Shown here piece by piece: positions 1-9,432 of a stretch of DNA of 64,000 nucleotides (the first letter of the stretch is position 1; each line of letters begins with the position of its first letter). The translations under genes and the position numbers were made by a program. The DNA comes from Cognatiyoonia sediminum (GTDB lineage: Bacteria > Pseudomonadota > Alphaproteobacteria > Rhodobacterales > Rhodobacteraceae): positions 1,302,001-1,366,000 of the forward strand of contig NZ_FQXB01000001.1 in the NCBI RefSeq assembly GCF_900129845.1, in the 5' to 3' direction. Below the pieces are notes generated by a model. That model did not search any database. It had not been told where the DNA came from and was given only the letters and a program-made list of their open reading frames with translations.

Positions 1-819
1 CCAATCGCCGTTGATGGATCGTTGGTTTCTATTCGTAAGTTCAAAAAAGACAAATTGGGCATCGATGATCTGGTGCAATTCGGCGCTTTCACCGAAGAGA
101 TGGCGGCGTATCTGCAAGCCGCCGTGGCGACCCGTCTAAACGTCATCGTCTCCGGTGGTACAGGTTCGGGTAAAACGACAACACTTAACGCTCTGTCATC
201 TTTCATCGACAATGCCGAACGCATCCTGACAATCGAGGATACGGCGGAACTTCAACTTCAGCAGACTCACGTGGGCCGGATGGAAAGCCGTCCGCCAAAC
301 GTTGAAGGCAAAGGTGAGGTTTCCCCGCGTGACTGTTTGAAAAACGCTCTGCGTATGCGTCCAGACCGTATCATCGTGGGTGAGACGCGTGGCGAAGAAG
401 TTATCGACATGCTTCAAGCGATGAACACCGGTCACGACGGGTCCATGACAACGATCCACGCCAACTCTGCGCGTGACGGCGTGTCTCGTTTGGAAAACAT
501 GATCGCGATGGCCGGTATTGAAATGCCGATTAAGGCGGTCCGATCCCAGATTTCTTCGGCTGTGAATTTGATCGTGCAGGCCTCGCGTCTGCAAGATGGC
601 TCGCGTCGCATGACCTCCATCACCGAAATCACTGGGATGGAAGGCGACGTTATCTCGATGCAGGAAGTCTTCCGCTATCAACGCGTTGGTCTGACGCCTG
701 ATAACAAAATCATCGGTCACTTCACCGCAACTGGCGTTCGGTCACACTATTCCGATCGCTTTAAGTTGTGGGGCTACGACCTTCCGCCCGCAATCTTCGA
801 ACCAATGGTGGCAGAATAA
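1..819 (+). CDS. cpaF: CpaF/TadA pilus assembly ATPase, 3' part
   Basis: Secretion ATPase that powers Tad/Flp pilus assembly at the inner membrane. The reading frame is open from base 1 ([14 protein letters not shown]), so the start lies upstream; 272 residues are visible of a family that is usually about 450-500. Visible parts, numbered in the fragment: Walker A GGTGSGKT near 52-59, Walker B region [16 protein letters not shown] near 118-133, and the His box [14 protein letters not shown] near 143-156. The stop codon shares a base with the ATG of tadB (TAATG), implying translational coupling. The order cpaF-tadB-tadC is the canonical Tad core. Very confident in family. Confidence 0.96.
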   Translation, partial: PIAVDGSLVSIRKFKKDKLGIDDLVQFGAFTEEMAAYLQAAVATRLNVIVSGGTGSGKTTTLNALSSFIDNAERILTIEDTAELQLQQTHVGRMESRPPNVEGKGEVSPRDCLKNALRMRPDRIIVGETRGEEVIDMLQAMNTGHDGSMTTIHANSARDGVSRLENMIAMAGIEMPIKAVRSQISSAVNLIVQASRLQDGSRRMTSITEITGMEGDVISMQEVFRYQRVGLTPDNKIIGHFTATGVRSHYSDRFKLWGYDLPPAIFEPMVAE

Positions 820-1787
820 TGCAGGTCCCTACAGAGCTAATCATCTATGGTGTAATCTTCGTCGCTGTTTTGGCGATGGTCCAAGGTATCTACCTTGTCG
901 CCTTCGGCAAATCGATCAGCATGAACGGCAAAGTAAACCGCCGTTTAGAGCTGCTCGAAAAAGGCGGTGGCCGCGAACAAGTGTTGGAGCAACTCCGCAA
1001 GGAGATGACCCAGCACATGAAATCGCAAAGCATCCCGCTCTATTCGATTTTGGCGGCCAAGGCACAGAAAGCGAATATCGCGTTTACGCCTGCCCAGCTC
1101 ATCATGTTGATGGGGTTTGTGAGCTTTGTGGCTTTCATCGGCCTGACGGTTGGTACAACCGTCGAAGCGCCAGTCCGATTATTGGTTAGCATCGCGATGG
1201 GTATTGGCGGTGTCTATTTTTGGATCAACAAAAAAGCCACGACCCGCATGAAGATGATCGAAGAACAGCTGCCAGAAGCAGTTGAACTTATGGTTCGGTC
1301 CTTGCGCGTTGGGCACCCGTTCTCTTCCGCGGTATCAATCGTTGCGAAAGAGGTTGCGGACCCGCTTGGATCCGAGATGGGCATCATCGCGGACGAGGCC
1401 GCATATGGTCGAGACATGGGTGAAACGCTCAAGGCCATGGCCGAACGTCTAGACATGCAGGATTTGCGCTTCTTGGCTGTTGCGGTGACAATCCAGCAGC
1501 AATCCGGTGGTAACTTGGCGGAAATTTTGGACGGCCTTGCAAAGGTGATCCGCTCGCGTTTCCGCCTCTTCCGCCGTGTCGCAGCGATTACGGCTGAGGC
1601 GAAATGGTCCGGCAAACTTCTTTCCGGATTCCCGATCTTGGCCCTTATCGTCATCAACCTGATTCAGCCAAACTACTTCGATGACGTGATCGGCACTCCG
1701 ATCTTTATCCCTGCTTGTCTTGTTGTTGCAGCTTTCCTTGTCGCCAACCTTTTGGTGATGAGGGCGCTGGTAGACATTAAAGTTTAG
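819..1787 (+). CDS. tadB: TadB, Tad pilus inner-membrane platform protein
   Basis: Integral membrane partner of CpaF and one of two GspF-like platform proteins of the Tad pilus. The chosen ATG at 819 overlaps the cpaF stop (TAATG) and gives 322 residues starting [11 protein letters not shown]; a longer frame from 768 would run inside cpaF. An N-terminal membrane segment is followed by a soluble stretch, two adjacent membrane segments in the middle, a type II secretion F domain (about 160-280, with LPEAVELMVRSLRVGHPF), and C-terminal hydrophobic segments. tadC follows after 10 bp, with a G-rich ribosome site (AGGGGGCAG) before its start. Confidence 0.94.
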   Translation: MQVPTELIIYGVIFVAVLAMVQGIYLVAFGKSISMNGKVNRRLELLEKGGGREQVLEQLRKEMTQHMKSQSIPLYSILAAKAQKANIAFTPAQLIMLMGFVSFVAFIGLTVGTTVEAPVRLLVSIAMGIGGVYFWINKKATTRMKMIEEQLPEAVELMVRSLRVGHPFSSAVSIVAKEVADPLGSEMGIIADEAAYGRDMGETLKAMAERLDMQDLRFLAVAVTIQQQSGGNLAEILDGLAKVIRSRFRLFRRVAAITAEAKWSGKLLSGFPILALIVINLIQPNYFDDVIGTPIFIPACLVVAAFLVANLLVMRALVDIKV

Positions 1788-1797
1788 GGGGCAGAAA

Positions 1798-2781
1798 ATG
1801 ATCGATCAAATCAACGAACTGATTACGCAGAATCTCGGCCCCCAAGGTGGCCTGATGATTGTTGGCCTTTTGGGCGTGTTGCTCATTCTGATTACGCTTC
1901 CAATTCTTCTTCAAAAGCAGGAAGATCCACTTGAAAAGCTGAAGAAGCAGCAGCGCGCGCAAGTCTCCGAAGATGGCCAAGCAGCCAAATTGCGTGCTGG
2001 CAGCAATAAGAAAAGCAAGCTTGAGAAATACTCTACGTTTCTCGAACCGCAGGACGCGGAAGAGTTCTCCGCAGTTAAGCTAAAATTGCTCCAAGCAGGA
2101 TACCGCAGCAAGAACGCCGTCCAATACTATCACTTCAGCCAATTTGCCCTTGGCATCGTTGGTCTCATCATCGGCGGTATCTTAGTCATTCTAAAGACGA
2201 ACCAAGCCGGCGATGAGGGTCTCACGACTCAAGCAATGGCGATGTGGGGCGTTGGCCCAGGTGCCGCCGGCTATATGTTCCCCAAATATTGGGTGACGCG
2301 TCGTGTCGACACGCGCAAAGAAGCCATCGAACAAGGTTTTCCAGATAGCCTCGACATGATGCTCGTCTGCGTCGAAGCCGGTCAGTCCCTAGACCAATCG
2401 ATCATCCGCGTCGCAAGAGAGTTGCAAGCGGGTTTCCCCGACCTTGCGTGGGAATACGAACTTGTTGCGCATGAGATGAAGGCGGGTAAAGCGAAAGAAC
2501 AGGTCTTGCGCGACATGTCTGAACGCTGCGGCGTGCAGGACATCACCAGCTTTGTGACCGTTCTGATCCAATCACAACAGTTTGGTACATCGATCGCGGA
2601 TGCGCTTCGGGTCTACGCGTCAGAAATGCGAGACAAACGCGTGATGCGCGCTGAGGAAAAAGCCAATAAGCTCCCAACAAAGATGACGTTGGCGACGATG
2701 ATGTTGACGGTGCCGCCGCTCTTGGTCATTTTGATCGGACCATCGATTTACAACATCTCCCAAAACCTTGGGGGCGTTTAA
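1798..2781 (+). CDS. tadC: TadC, second Tad pilus platform protein
   Basis: Second GspF-family membrane protein of the Tad secretion machine, expected to pair with TadB and to receive force from CpaF. 327 residues. It has a strong N-terminal membrane segment (about 20-40), a charged linker, two further membrane segments (about 115-160), a type II secretion F domain (about 185-300, with FPDSLDMMLVCVEAGQSLDQ), and a final membrane segment. The ATG is preceded by AGGGGGCAG. It is followed after 12 bp by a lipoprotein gene on the same strand. Confidence 0.94.
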   Translation: MIDQINELITQNLGPQGGLMIVGLLGVLLILITLPILLQKQEDPLEKLKKQQRAQVSEDGQAAKLRAGSNKKSKLEKYSTFLEPQDAEEFSAVKLKLLQAGYRSKNAVQYYHFSQFALGIVGLIIGGILVILKTNQAGDEGLTTQAMAMWGVGPGAAGYMFPKYWVTRRVDTRKEAIEQGFPDSLDMMLVCVEAGQSLDQSIIRVARELQAGFPDLAWEYELVAHEMKAGKAKEQVLRDMSERCGVQDITSFVTVLIQSQQFGTSIADALRVYASEMRDKRVMRAEEKANKLPTKMTLATMMLTVPPLLVILIGPSIYNISQNLGGV

Positions 2782-2793
2782 GGCACCGACCGA

Positions 2794-3348
2794 ATGAGGC
2801 TTATCTTAGCCGCCACATTTAGCTTGATCTTAGCCGCCTGTTCTCAGGGCGGCTTTGATACGTCTAACGACCCTCTTGCAGCGCCCGGAGTTGCAGGTGA
2901 AAGCAACATCGATGGATTGATCGTCGGCCATAGGCTCATGGCGGCTGGTGAGTTTGAACTGGCCTTAAAAGCCTACACACGCGCGGCGGCCCAACAAGGT
3001 CTAAATGTGGATACCCTTTCCGCGTTGGGATCAGCAAACCTTCGGCTCGGCAGGCTTGGTCAAGCTGAAAGCCTACTCAGGCGAGCGACGGAGGAAGCAC
3101 CCGACTTTCCTGCTGCTTGGAACAATTTGGGCGTCATTCTCCTAGAAAAGGGCAATTATGCAGAAGCGAGCGAGGTTTTCCGTCGCGCGTTTGCAACGGA
3201 TAATGGCAATTCCGACCAAATTCGGGAGAACTTGCGCTTGGCGCTCGCTAATTTGGACGATCCGAACTACGATCCTTCTCAACAAAACCAAGAGTTTAAA
3301 TTGGTACGGCGCGGGCAAGGCGACTTTGTGATCCTGACCGCGCTCTGA
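2794..3348 (+). CDS. TPR lipoprotein of the Tad locus (TadD-like)
   Basis: 184-residue predicted lipoprotein. The N-terminus is hydrophobic and ends in lipobox L-A-A-C with Cys16 as the lipidation site. Residues about 45-150 contain tetratricopeptide repeats (GEFELALKAYTRAAA, AAWNNLGVILLEKGNYAEA). TadD-type TPR lipoproteins are needed for Tad pilus assembly, probably as a periplasmic scaffold or pilotin. It lies directly after tadC and before another TPR lipoprotein, so an operon role is likely. The ribosome site is weak (GGCACCGACCGA). I leave the symbol blank because two TadD-like genes sit in tandem. Confidence 0.85.
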   Translation: MRLILAATFSLILAACSQGGFDTSNDPLAAPGVAGESNIDGLIVGHRLMAAGEFELALKAYTRAAAQQGLNVDTLSALGSANLRLGRLGQAESLLRRATEEAPDFPAAWNNLGVILLEKGNYAEASEVFRRAFATDNGNSDQIRENLRLALANLDDPNYDPSQQNQEFKLVRRGQGDFVILTAL

Positions 3349-3375
3349 GGCAGAGCAGCAAAAGGACGCAAAAAC

Positions 3376-4233
3376 ATGCGCCACCCTATTCTTATTCCAT
3401 TGTCGGTTGCGGCAGCTTTAGCGCTGTCAGCTTGTGATAACTCTGGCGACGCGCAGGTTGAACGCGCGCTGCAAGATTTGAATGTTGTTGACGAAACCAA
3501 TTTAAACGACGTGATGCTGACCATCGGCGATCCCGATGAAGCCGTGAACTATTTCCGCGGCGCCAGCGCAAATGACCCTGGCCGTATCGACCTGATGCGC
3601 GGCCTCGCAAAGTCCTTGATCCGCGCTGGGCGAGCTTCAGATGCTGTTGCTGCTTGGCAGGCGGTGGTCGCCCATCCCGAAGTGTCCAATGACGACCGCG
3701 TCGAACTTGCCGACGCCTATATCCGCGTCAACGATTGGGATGCAGCAGCGGCTACTCTCAATACAATTCCACCTACTTATGAGACCTTCAAACGTTACCG
3801 TTTGGAAGCGATGGTCGCCGACAGTAAAGAACAGTGGGAAAAGGCGGACAGCTTCTATGAAACCGCAGTGGGCCTGACGACAACACCAGCGGGTGTCTAT
3901 AACAACTGGGGTTATTCCAAACTGACGCGAGGCGACTACGCAGCGGCTGAACGTTTGTTCCTTGATGCACTCCGCCACAACAGCAGTATGTTTACCGCGA
4001 AGAACAACCTCGTTCTGGCGCGCGGTGCACAACGCAACTACGACCTGCCAGTGGTCGAGATGTCCCAGATTGAGCGCGCCCAACTACTGCACACGATGGC
4101 ACTGACCGCGATCAAGCAAAACGACGTCATTACCGGAAAGAGCTTGTTGCGCGAAGCAATTGATACGCATCCGCAGCATTTCGCAGAGGCCACACGGTCG
4201 CTGAGAGCGCTTGAAGACAACGTAGCAAACTAA
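3376..4233 (+). CDS. Second TPR lipoprotein of the Tad locus
   Basis: 285 residues with a lipoprotein signal peptide (lipobox L-S-A-C, Cys20) followed by TPR-like helices over most of its length, for example GVYNNWGYSKLTRGDYAAAE near residues 175-195. The context (28 bp after the first TPR lipoprotein, 6 bp before the prepilin peptidase gene) makes it part of the Tad operon. It probably acts in the periplasm as a protein-protein scaffold. Which of the two lipoproteins is the functional TadD equivalent cannot be decided from sequence alone. Confidence 0.85.
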   Translation: MRHPILIPLSVAAALALSACDNSGDAQVERALQDLNVVDETNLNDVMLTIGDPDEAVNYFRGASANDPGRIDLMRGLAKSLIRAGRASDAVAAWQAVVAHPEVSNDDRVELADAYIRVNDWDAAAATLNTIPPTYETFKRYRLEAMVADSKEQWEKADSFYETAVGLTTTPAGVYNNWGYSKLTRGDYAAAERLFLDALRHNSSMFTAKNNLVLARGAQRNYDLPVVEMSQIERAQLLHTMALTAIKQNDVITGKSLLREAIDTHPQHFAEATRSLRALEDNVAN

Positions 4234-4239
4234 ACCTTC

Positions 4240-4737
4240 ATGCCATTAACTGCCTACGCTGCTGGTTGGTTTCTGATCGCGGCTTTACCAATCTCGTTTT
4301 GGGTAGCATGGAGCGACCTCCGCTCCATGAAAATCCCGAACTACGCCGTTTATGCGCTGCTCGGCAGTTACGCAGTGCTCGGCCTCATTGCGCTGCCGTT
4401 TGAGCAATACCTTTGGCATTGGACCCATGCAGTGGTCATGTTGGTGGTCGGCATGGCGCTTTGGGCGGCCAGAGCCATGGGCGCTGGAGACTCCAAATTC
4501 ATCGCGGCTGCGGCGCCAATGGTTGCCTTCGCAGACTGGCAGTTGATGGTTTTGATTCTGTCGGCCACGATGCTCGCTGGTGTCGCCGCGCATCGGATTG
4601 CGAAACATACCCCTATTCGCAGCATTGTCCCGGACTGGGAAAGCTGGGGTCCGCAGAAGGCAAAGAAATTCCCAATGGGCTTTCCCTTAGGAATGTCGCT
4701 TGTTTTCTACCTCGGATACGTCTTTTTCACGCGGTAA
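4240..4737 (+). CDS. Prepilin peptidase (TadV/CpaA, peptidase A24 family)
   Basis: Small polytopic aspartic peptidase expected to cleave the leader of Flp-type prepilins. 165 residues with about five or six membrane segments. The two catalytic aspartates are visible: Asp26 in WSDLRSMKIPN and Asp84 in MGAGDSKF, matching the family signature of an early Asp and a GxGDxK motif. The length fits the short CpaA/TadV group that lacks the methylase domain of PilD. It is the last gene of the visible Tad block; a weak inverted repeat follows its stop. Confidence 0.9.
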   Translation: MPLTAYAAGWFLIAALPISFWVAWSDLRSMKIPNYAVYALLGSYAVLGLIALPFEQYLWHWTHAVVMLVVGMALWAARAMGAGDSKFIAAAAPMVAFADWQLMVLILSATMLAGVAAHRIAKHTPIRSIVPDWESWGPQKAKKFPMGFPLGMSLVFYLGYVFFTR

Positions 4738-4763
4738 CAAAGCCCCGAATGAACAGGCTTTGT
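4737..4763 (+). terminator. Weak hairpin at the end of the Tad operon
   Basis: Inverted repeat ACAAAGCC (4737-4744) and GGCTTTGT (4756-4763), 8 bp arms and an 11-nt loop, starting at the last base of the prepilin peptidase stop codon. There is no clear T tract afterwards, so termination is only a suggestion. Confidence 0.35.
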
Positions 4764-4851
4764 CCATGTTTTCGCCATAAAAACCAGAGAAAACCGTCAT
4801 CAAACGGGGTCATCCCCACGTGTCGAGTACTTTGGAAAATAGGCAAAACCC

Positions 4852-6165
4852 ATGAATATGCAGGTCTCTAACGGCGTTCAGGCCCCTCCAGCACCAAAAC
4901 GGCTGGAAGGAATGCAATTGCCCCTTTCAATGATGCGGGACATTCTGATCAAAACTATGTTCCGCCGGAACATCGAAATGGTCTCTGACATGTCAAAGAT
5001 CATCTGCCTGCCAATTCCGGTCACCCAAGAATTGATGGACCTCGCTCGCAGCCAGCTATTGGTCGAAGCGACGGGTACTTTGAATGCGAATAGCGGCAAT
5101 GAAATGGGCTATCGCCTGACCGACGCCGGCAAATCGCGCGCACTAGACGCTTTGGCGCAATCTGAATATTTCGGTGCGATGCCTGTCCCGCTCGACGTCT
5201 ATCACGAACAGATCAAGCGCCAGTCGATCCGCAATATTTCCGTATCACGCGAACGGCTCACAACTGCTATGGGTCACTTGATCCTACCTGAAGATCTTCT
5301 CGACAACCTCGGCCCCGCCGTGGGCGCTGGCCGTTCGATCCTCATGTACGGCCCTCCCGGAAATGGTAAATCTTCGATCTCCAACGGTATTCGTGATGCT
5401 CTGGGCGACAAAATCTATGTACCTCGTGCGATCGAATACTCCGGTCAGGTGATCACCGTCTACGACCCAATCGTTCATTCCGCTGCCGAAGAACAAGTGG
5501 ATGACCCGAACTCTCTTCGCCGTACGTCTGGCCGCTTTGATACGCGCTATGTCCGTTGCGAACGCCCTACCGTGATCACCGGTGGTGAACTATCGCTCGA
5601 CATGCTCGACCTGGTCTACAACGAAACCGCGCGGACGTATCAAGCGCCGCTGCAATTGAAGTCCACCGGCGGTATCTTCATCGTCGACGACTTGGGTCGT
5701 CAGGCCGAACCACCGCAGGCTTTGGTGAACCGATGGATTGTTCCGCTGGAAGAAAACAAAGATATTTTGGCGTTGCAATCAGGTGAGAAATTCGAAGTTC
5801 CCTTCGACACGCTCGTGATCTTCTCCACCAACTTCCACCCGAATGAGATCTTCGATAAGGCGGCTTTGCGCCGGATCTTCTACAAGATCAAAATCGACGG
5901 TCCAAATCAGGAAAACTTCCTTAAAATCTTCGCCATGGTTGCCCGCAAACGCCAAATGCCACTGGATGAAGGCGCTTTGATCCACCTGTTGAACAACCGC
6001 TATCCAGAGATCGACAACGAATACGCAAACTATCAGCCAATCTTTTTGATCGACCAGATGATTTCAATCTGCGAGTTTGAAGGCATTCCGAACCAAATGA
6101 CACCGGAGCTGATCGACCGCGCATGGGCGAATATGTTCGTGAAAGAAGAAGTGATCGTTCACTAA
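4852..6165 (+). CDS. AAA-type ATPase downstream of the Tad locus
   Basis: 437-residue soluble ATPase of unknown exact function. Walker A GPPGNGKS is at 167-174 and a Walker B-like IFIVDD at 275-280. The N-terminal 140 residues have no motif I recognise but look like a winged-helix or adaptor region (LTDAGKSRALDAL). No membrane segment or signal peptide. It lies 114 bp after the Tad operon on the same strand; proteins of this kind are often found beside Tad genes in alphaproteobacteria (from memory), so a role in pilus or surface regulation is possible but inferred. The start could also be the ATG two codons later. Confidence 0.75.
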   Translation: MNMQVSNGVQAPPAPKRLEGMQLPLSMMRDILIKTMFRRNIEMVSDMSKIICLPIPVTQELMDLARSQLLVEATGTLNANSGNEMGYRLTDAGKSRALDALAQSEYFGAMPVPLDVYHEQIKRQSIRNISVSRERLTTAMGHLILPEDLLDNLGPAVGAGRSILMYGPPGNGKSSISNGIRDALGDKIYVPRAIEYSGQVITVYDPIVHSAAEEQVDDPNSLRRTSGRFDTRYVRCERPTVITGGELSLDMLDLVYNETARTYQAPLQLKSTGGIFIVDDLGRQAEPPQALVNRWIVPLEENKDILALQSGEKFEVPFDTLVIFSTNFHPNEIFDKAALRRIFYKIKIDGPNQENFLKIFAMVARKRQMPLDEGALIHLLNNRYPEIDNEYANYQPIFLIDQMISICEFEGIPNQMTPELIDRAWANMFVKEEVIVH

Positions 6166-6956
6166 CTGACGCTAAAATTGGTGTTGCAGGATGCGGCCGC
6201 ATGGGAAAACCCATGTTGGCCGCTTTGCGTTCTGCAGGGTTCGATGCGCATGGTTTCGATGTCCGCAACATTGAAGGCGTTGAAACAAAAGCGGATGCTT
6301 TCGCGCAAAACTTAGCCATTTTGGTAACTGTTGTGCGGGATGAACTTGAGACCGATCAGGTCCTCTTCACAGATCAGAACTTCACCGCTCAAGCCACTGA
6401 TCTTGAAACAATAATCATCTCATCAACGCTTTCACCAACGTATGTTAAGTCACTCCGAGACAGAGTTCCCACACATATCGCAATGATCGATGCGCCCATG
6501 TCCGGCGCCCAAATCCGCGCAGAAAACGCGACGCTCAGTTTCATGCTGGGCGGCGATGTCAATACGCTTGACCGCCTTCAACCGCTGTTCAACGCGATGG
6601 GCCGCGACTTTCATAGGATGGGCGACTATAGCTCCGCGATGACGGCCAAGGTGCTCAACAACCTCCTCGCCGCCAGCTCCACTGCCATGACCCGTTTGGT
6701 CCTCGATTGGGCCGACGCCAACGACGTGGATGAAGCAAAACTGCTCGACCTCATCCACACATCTTCGGGGCAAAACTGGCTCGCCTCCGGTTTCAACGAA
6801 ATCGAGTTTGCCCGTGATGGGTATGAGCCCGACAACACCATCGGAATCCTGGTGAAAGACATCGCTGCCGCGCTAGATATAGCGCCAGAGGGCGCGAGCA
6901 CCGCTCTCCCAGAGCTTATTCAATTAACCATCCGTGGACTAAACCCGCGCCCATGA
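6123..6956 (+). CDS. NAD(P)-dependent beta-hydroxyacid dehydrogenase family protein
   Basis: Member of the 3-hydroxyisobutyrate dehydrogenase / 6-phosphogluconate dehydrogenase-like family. The N-terminal Rossmann motif is KIGVAGCGRMGKP (19-30), the substrate-binding motif is IDAPMSGA (122-129), and the presumed catalytic lysine is Lys176 in TAKVLNN. 277 residues, slightly short for the family (about 290). The only canonical start before the Rossmann motif is ATG 6123, giving an unusual 43-bp overlap with the upstream ATPase gene; a non-canonical ATT at 6177 is a possible alternative. The 3' end overlaps the helicase start by ATGA. The substrate cannot be assigned. Confidence 0.82.
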   Translation: MGEYVRERRSDRSLTDAKIGVAGCGRMGKPMLAALRSAGFDAHGFDVRNIEGVETKADAFAQNLAILVTVVRDELETDQVLFTDQNFTAQATDLETIIISSTLSPTYVKSLRDRVPTHIAMIDAPMSGAQIRAENATLSFMLGGDVNTLDRLQPLFNAMGRDFHRMGDYSSAMTAKVLNNLLAASSTAMTRLVLDWADANDVDEAKLLDLIHTSSGQNWLASGFNEIEFARDGYEPDNTIGILVKDIAAALDIAPEGASTALPELIQLTIRGLNPRP

Positions 6957-9394
6957 CCCCGCTCCCGCCCGAGTTTTCAGATTGGTTCGCAAACCGAGGT
7001 TGGTCGATCCATCCGCATCAAAAAGAGATGCTGGATCGCGCGCAAGACCCATCGCTCCTCCTCATCGCACCCACCGGTGGCGGCAAGACGCTTTCTGGCT
7101 TTCTCCCGTCACTGATCGAACTCGCCGACGGCGCGCACGAAGGTCTGCACACGCTCTATGTGTCCCCGCTCAAAGCTCTCGCCTCGGACATCAAACGGAA
7201 CCTGCGCACGCCTGTCGAGGAAATGGACCTCCCGATCCGTATCGAAGACCGCACCGGCGATACCTCATACACGCAAAAGCGCCGCCAACGCGCCGACCCG
7301 CCACATATCCTGCTGACCACGCCAGAAAGCCTTGCCCTCCTCACCTCATACGAAGACGCTCCTAAGATTTTCAAAGGGCTACAACGCGTCATCGTCGACG
7401 AAATCCATGCGCTCGAGGAATCCAAGCGCGGCGATCAGTTGATGCTGGCTCTTGGCCGATTGCAAACGCTCGCACCGAACCTGCGCCGCGTTGGCCTGTC
7501 TGCCACTGTCGAAGACCCCAAGGCCATCGCCCACAGCCTCGCCTGTCATCCAGAACCTTGTGACATCCTATACGCCGATCCCGGACCCGATCCTGACATC
7601 CAAATGCTCACCACCGAAGAGCATCCCCCATGGGCCGGCGGCGGCGCAGCCTATGCCATTCCTGCCGTCCTCGAAGAGGTGAAAAAACACAAAACAACGC
7701 TGATCTTCCACAACACACGGGCACAGGCAGAGCTGTTCTTTCACAACCTCTGGCTCGCCAACACCGACGATTTGCCCATCGGCATCCATCATGGCGCGTT
7801 AGACCGGAGCCAAAGGGAAAAAGTAGAAGCCGCCATGGTCTCCGGTGATCTGCGCGCCATCGTCTGCACGGGGTCTCTCGATCTCGGCATCGATTGGGGC
7901 GATGTTGACTTGGTCATCCAGATCGGCGCGCCCAAAAACGTCAAACGCCTCGTCCAACGCATCGGCCGCGCGAACCACCGCTACAACGCGCCGTCAAAAG
8001 CTCTGATGGTACCCGCCAACCGCTTCGAAGTCGTCGAATGCCTCGCCGCGCTTGATGCGGTGAAGGAACACGACCTCGACGGCGATCCTAAAGGCCCCGG
8101 CCCACGCGATGTCTTGTGCCAACATATCCTTATCGCCGCCTGCGTCGGCCCCTTTAGCGCTGATGCGCTCTACCAGGAAGTCACCAGCGTCGGTGCTTAC
8201 AGCGCCCTCACCCGAGCCGAATTCGATGATTGCCTCGAATTTTGCGCGACCGGTGGCTACGCATTACGCGCCTACGACAAATGGAAACGCCTGTTGGAAA
8301 AGGACGGTCATTGGCAGCTTCGCGATCCTCGCGCGGCCCGCAACATCCGCATGAACATCGGCACGATCCAAGACACCGATACGCTCAAGGTTAAATTCAA
8401 AAACGCCTACAAGCCCATCGGAGAAATCGAGGAGGGTTTTGCCGCAACCCTCACCCCCGGCGATACCTTTCTCATCGGCGGCCAAATCGTCCGTTATGAC
8501 GGCATGCGAGAGCTCACCGTGCAAGTGACCCGCGACGCCGCCAAGAAGCCCAAAATCGCGACCTTTATGGGCACCAAATTCGCCACCTCAACACAACTGC
8601 AGCACCGTATTCTACGGAAGCTGCAAACAGGAAATTGGTCCAATTACCCGCAACACACCACCGATTGGCTCACATTACAGACCCGCCACAGCCAATTGCC
8701 CGAAGCCGACCGAATTCTTGTTGAAAGTTTCGCCCACGACGCGCGACCACATACCGTCTTTTACGGTTTTGCCGGGCGCAACGCGATGCAAACACTCGGC
8801 CTCCTTCTTACCCAACGCATGGAGGAACAAGGCCTTGGCCCACTTGGGTTTGTCGCCACCGACTACGCCACCATGATCTGGAGCGTTAGCCCTGTGACCG
8901 ACCCAGCACCTCTTTTCGAACCTCAAGGTCTGCGCGACGGCCTCGACACTTGGCTCTCAGGCAACGCTGTGATGAAGAAAACCTTCCGCGCCTCAGCAAC
9001 CATCGCCGGCCTCATCGAACGCAATAGCCCGCAAGCGCGCAAAACCGGTCGTCAGGCGACCTTCTCTAGCGATATTCTCTATGACACGCTGCACAAATAC
9101 GATCCCAATCATCTGATGATGCAAATCACCCGCGAAGAAGCGATGCGCGGTTTGGTCGATTTCGGTCGGATCGAAGAGATGCTCGACCGCACGCAGGGGC
9201 GCGTCGATCACATCGCACTCTCCCGCGTCAGTCCGCTCGCCGCTCCGCTCCTACTCGAAGTGGGCCGCGTCGCCGTCCATGGCGAAGGCCGTGAACAGCT
9301 GATGGAGAAAGAGGCCGCCGCTTTGATGGAAGCCTCCGGGCTAAACCAAATCGATACGTCACCGTCAAAACCCCGCTGGCGGGTGGGCTTCTAA
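6953..9394 (+). CDS. Ligase-associated DNA damage response DEXH-box helicase (Lhr-like)
   Basis: Superfamily 2 helicase of the group encoded with an ATP-dependent DNA ligase in many bacteria. 813 residues. Walker A APTGGGKT (39-46), DEIH box (149-152), SAT motif (183-185), and a helicase C domain containing QRIGRANHR near 340, followed by the Lhr-type C-terminal domain. The length matches the ligase-associated subgroup, not the larger Lhr proteins. It overlaps the previous gene by 4 bp and is followed 38 bp later by its usual partner phosphoesterase. The partner ligase and exonuclease genes are not in this window. Confidence 0.92.
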   Translation: MTPLPPEFSDWFANRGWSIHPHQKEMLDRAQDPSLLLIAPTGGGKTLSGFLPSLIELADGAHEGLHTLYVSPLKALASDIKRNLRTPVEEMDLPIRIEDRTGDTSYTQKRRQRADPPHILLTTPESLALLTSYEDAPKIFKGLQRVIVDEIHALEESKRGDQLMLALGRLQTLAPNLRRVGLSATVEDPKAIAHSLACHPEPCDILYADPGPDPDIQMLTTEEHPPWAGGGAAYAIPAVLEEVKKHKTTLIFHNTRAQAELFFHNLWLANTDDLPIGIHHGALDRSQREKVEAAMVSGDLRAIVCTGSLDLGIDWGDVDLVIQIGAPKNVKRLVQRIGRANHRYNAPSKALMVPANRFEVVECLAALDAVKEHDLDGDPKGPGPRDVLCQHILIAACVGPFSADALYQEVTSVGAYSALTRAEFDDCLEFCATGGYALRAYDKWKRLLEKDGHWQLRDPRAARNIRMNIGTIQDTDTLKVKFKNAYKPIGEIEEGFAATLTPGDTFLIGGQIVRYDGMRELTVQVTRDAAKKPKIATFMGTKFATSTQLQHRILRKLQTGNWSNYPQHTTDWLTLQTRHSQLPEADRILVESFAHDARPHTVFYGFAGRNAMQTLGLLLTQRMEEQGLGPLGFVATDYATMIWSVSPVTDPAPLFEPQGLRDGLDTWLSGNAVMKKTFRASATIAGLIERNSPQARKTGRQATFSSDILYDTLHKYDPNHLMMQITREEAMRGLVDFGRIEEMLDRTQGRVDHIALSRVSPLAAPLLLEVGRVAVHGEGREQLMEKEAAALMEASGLNQIDTSPSKPRWRVGF

Positions 9395-9432
9395 CGCTTG
9401 CGGTTGCTCGAGACCCATGCCAAGAACAGATC

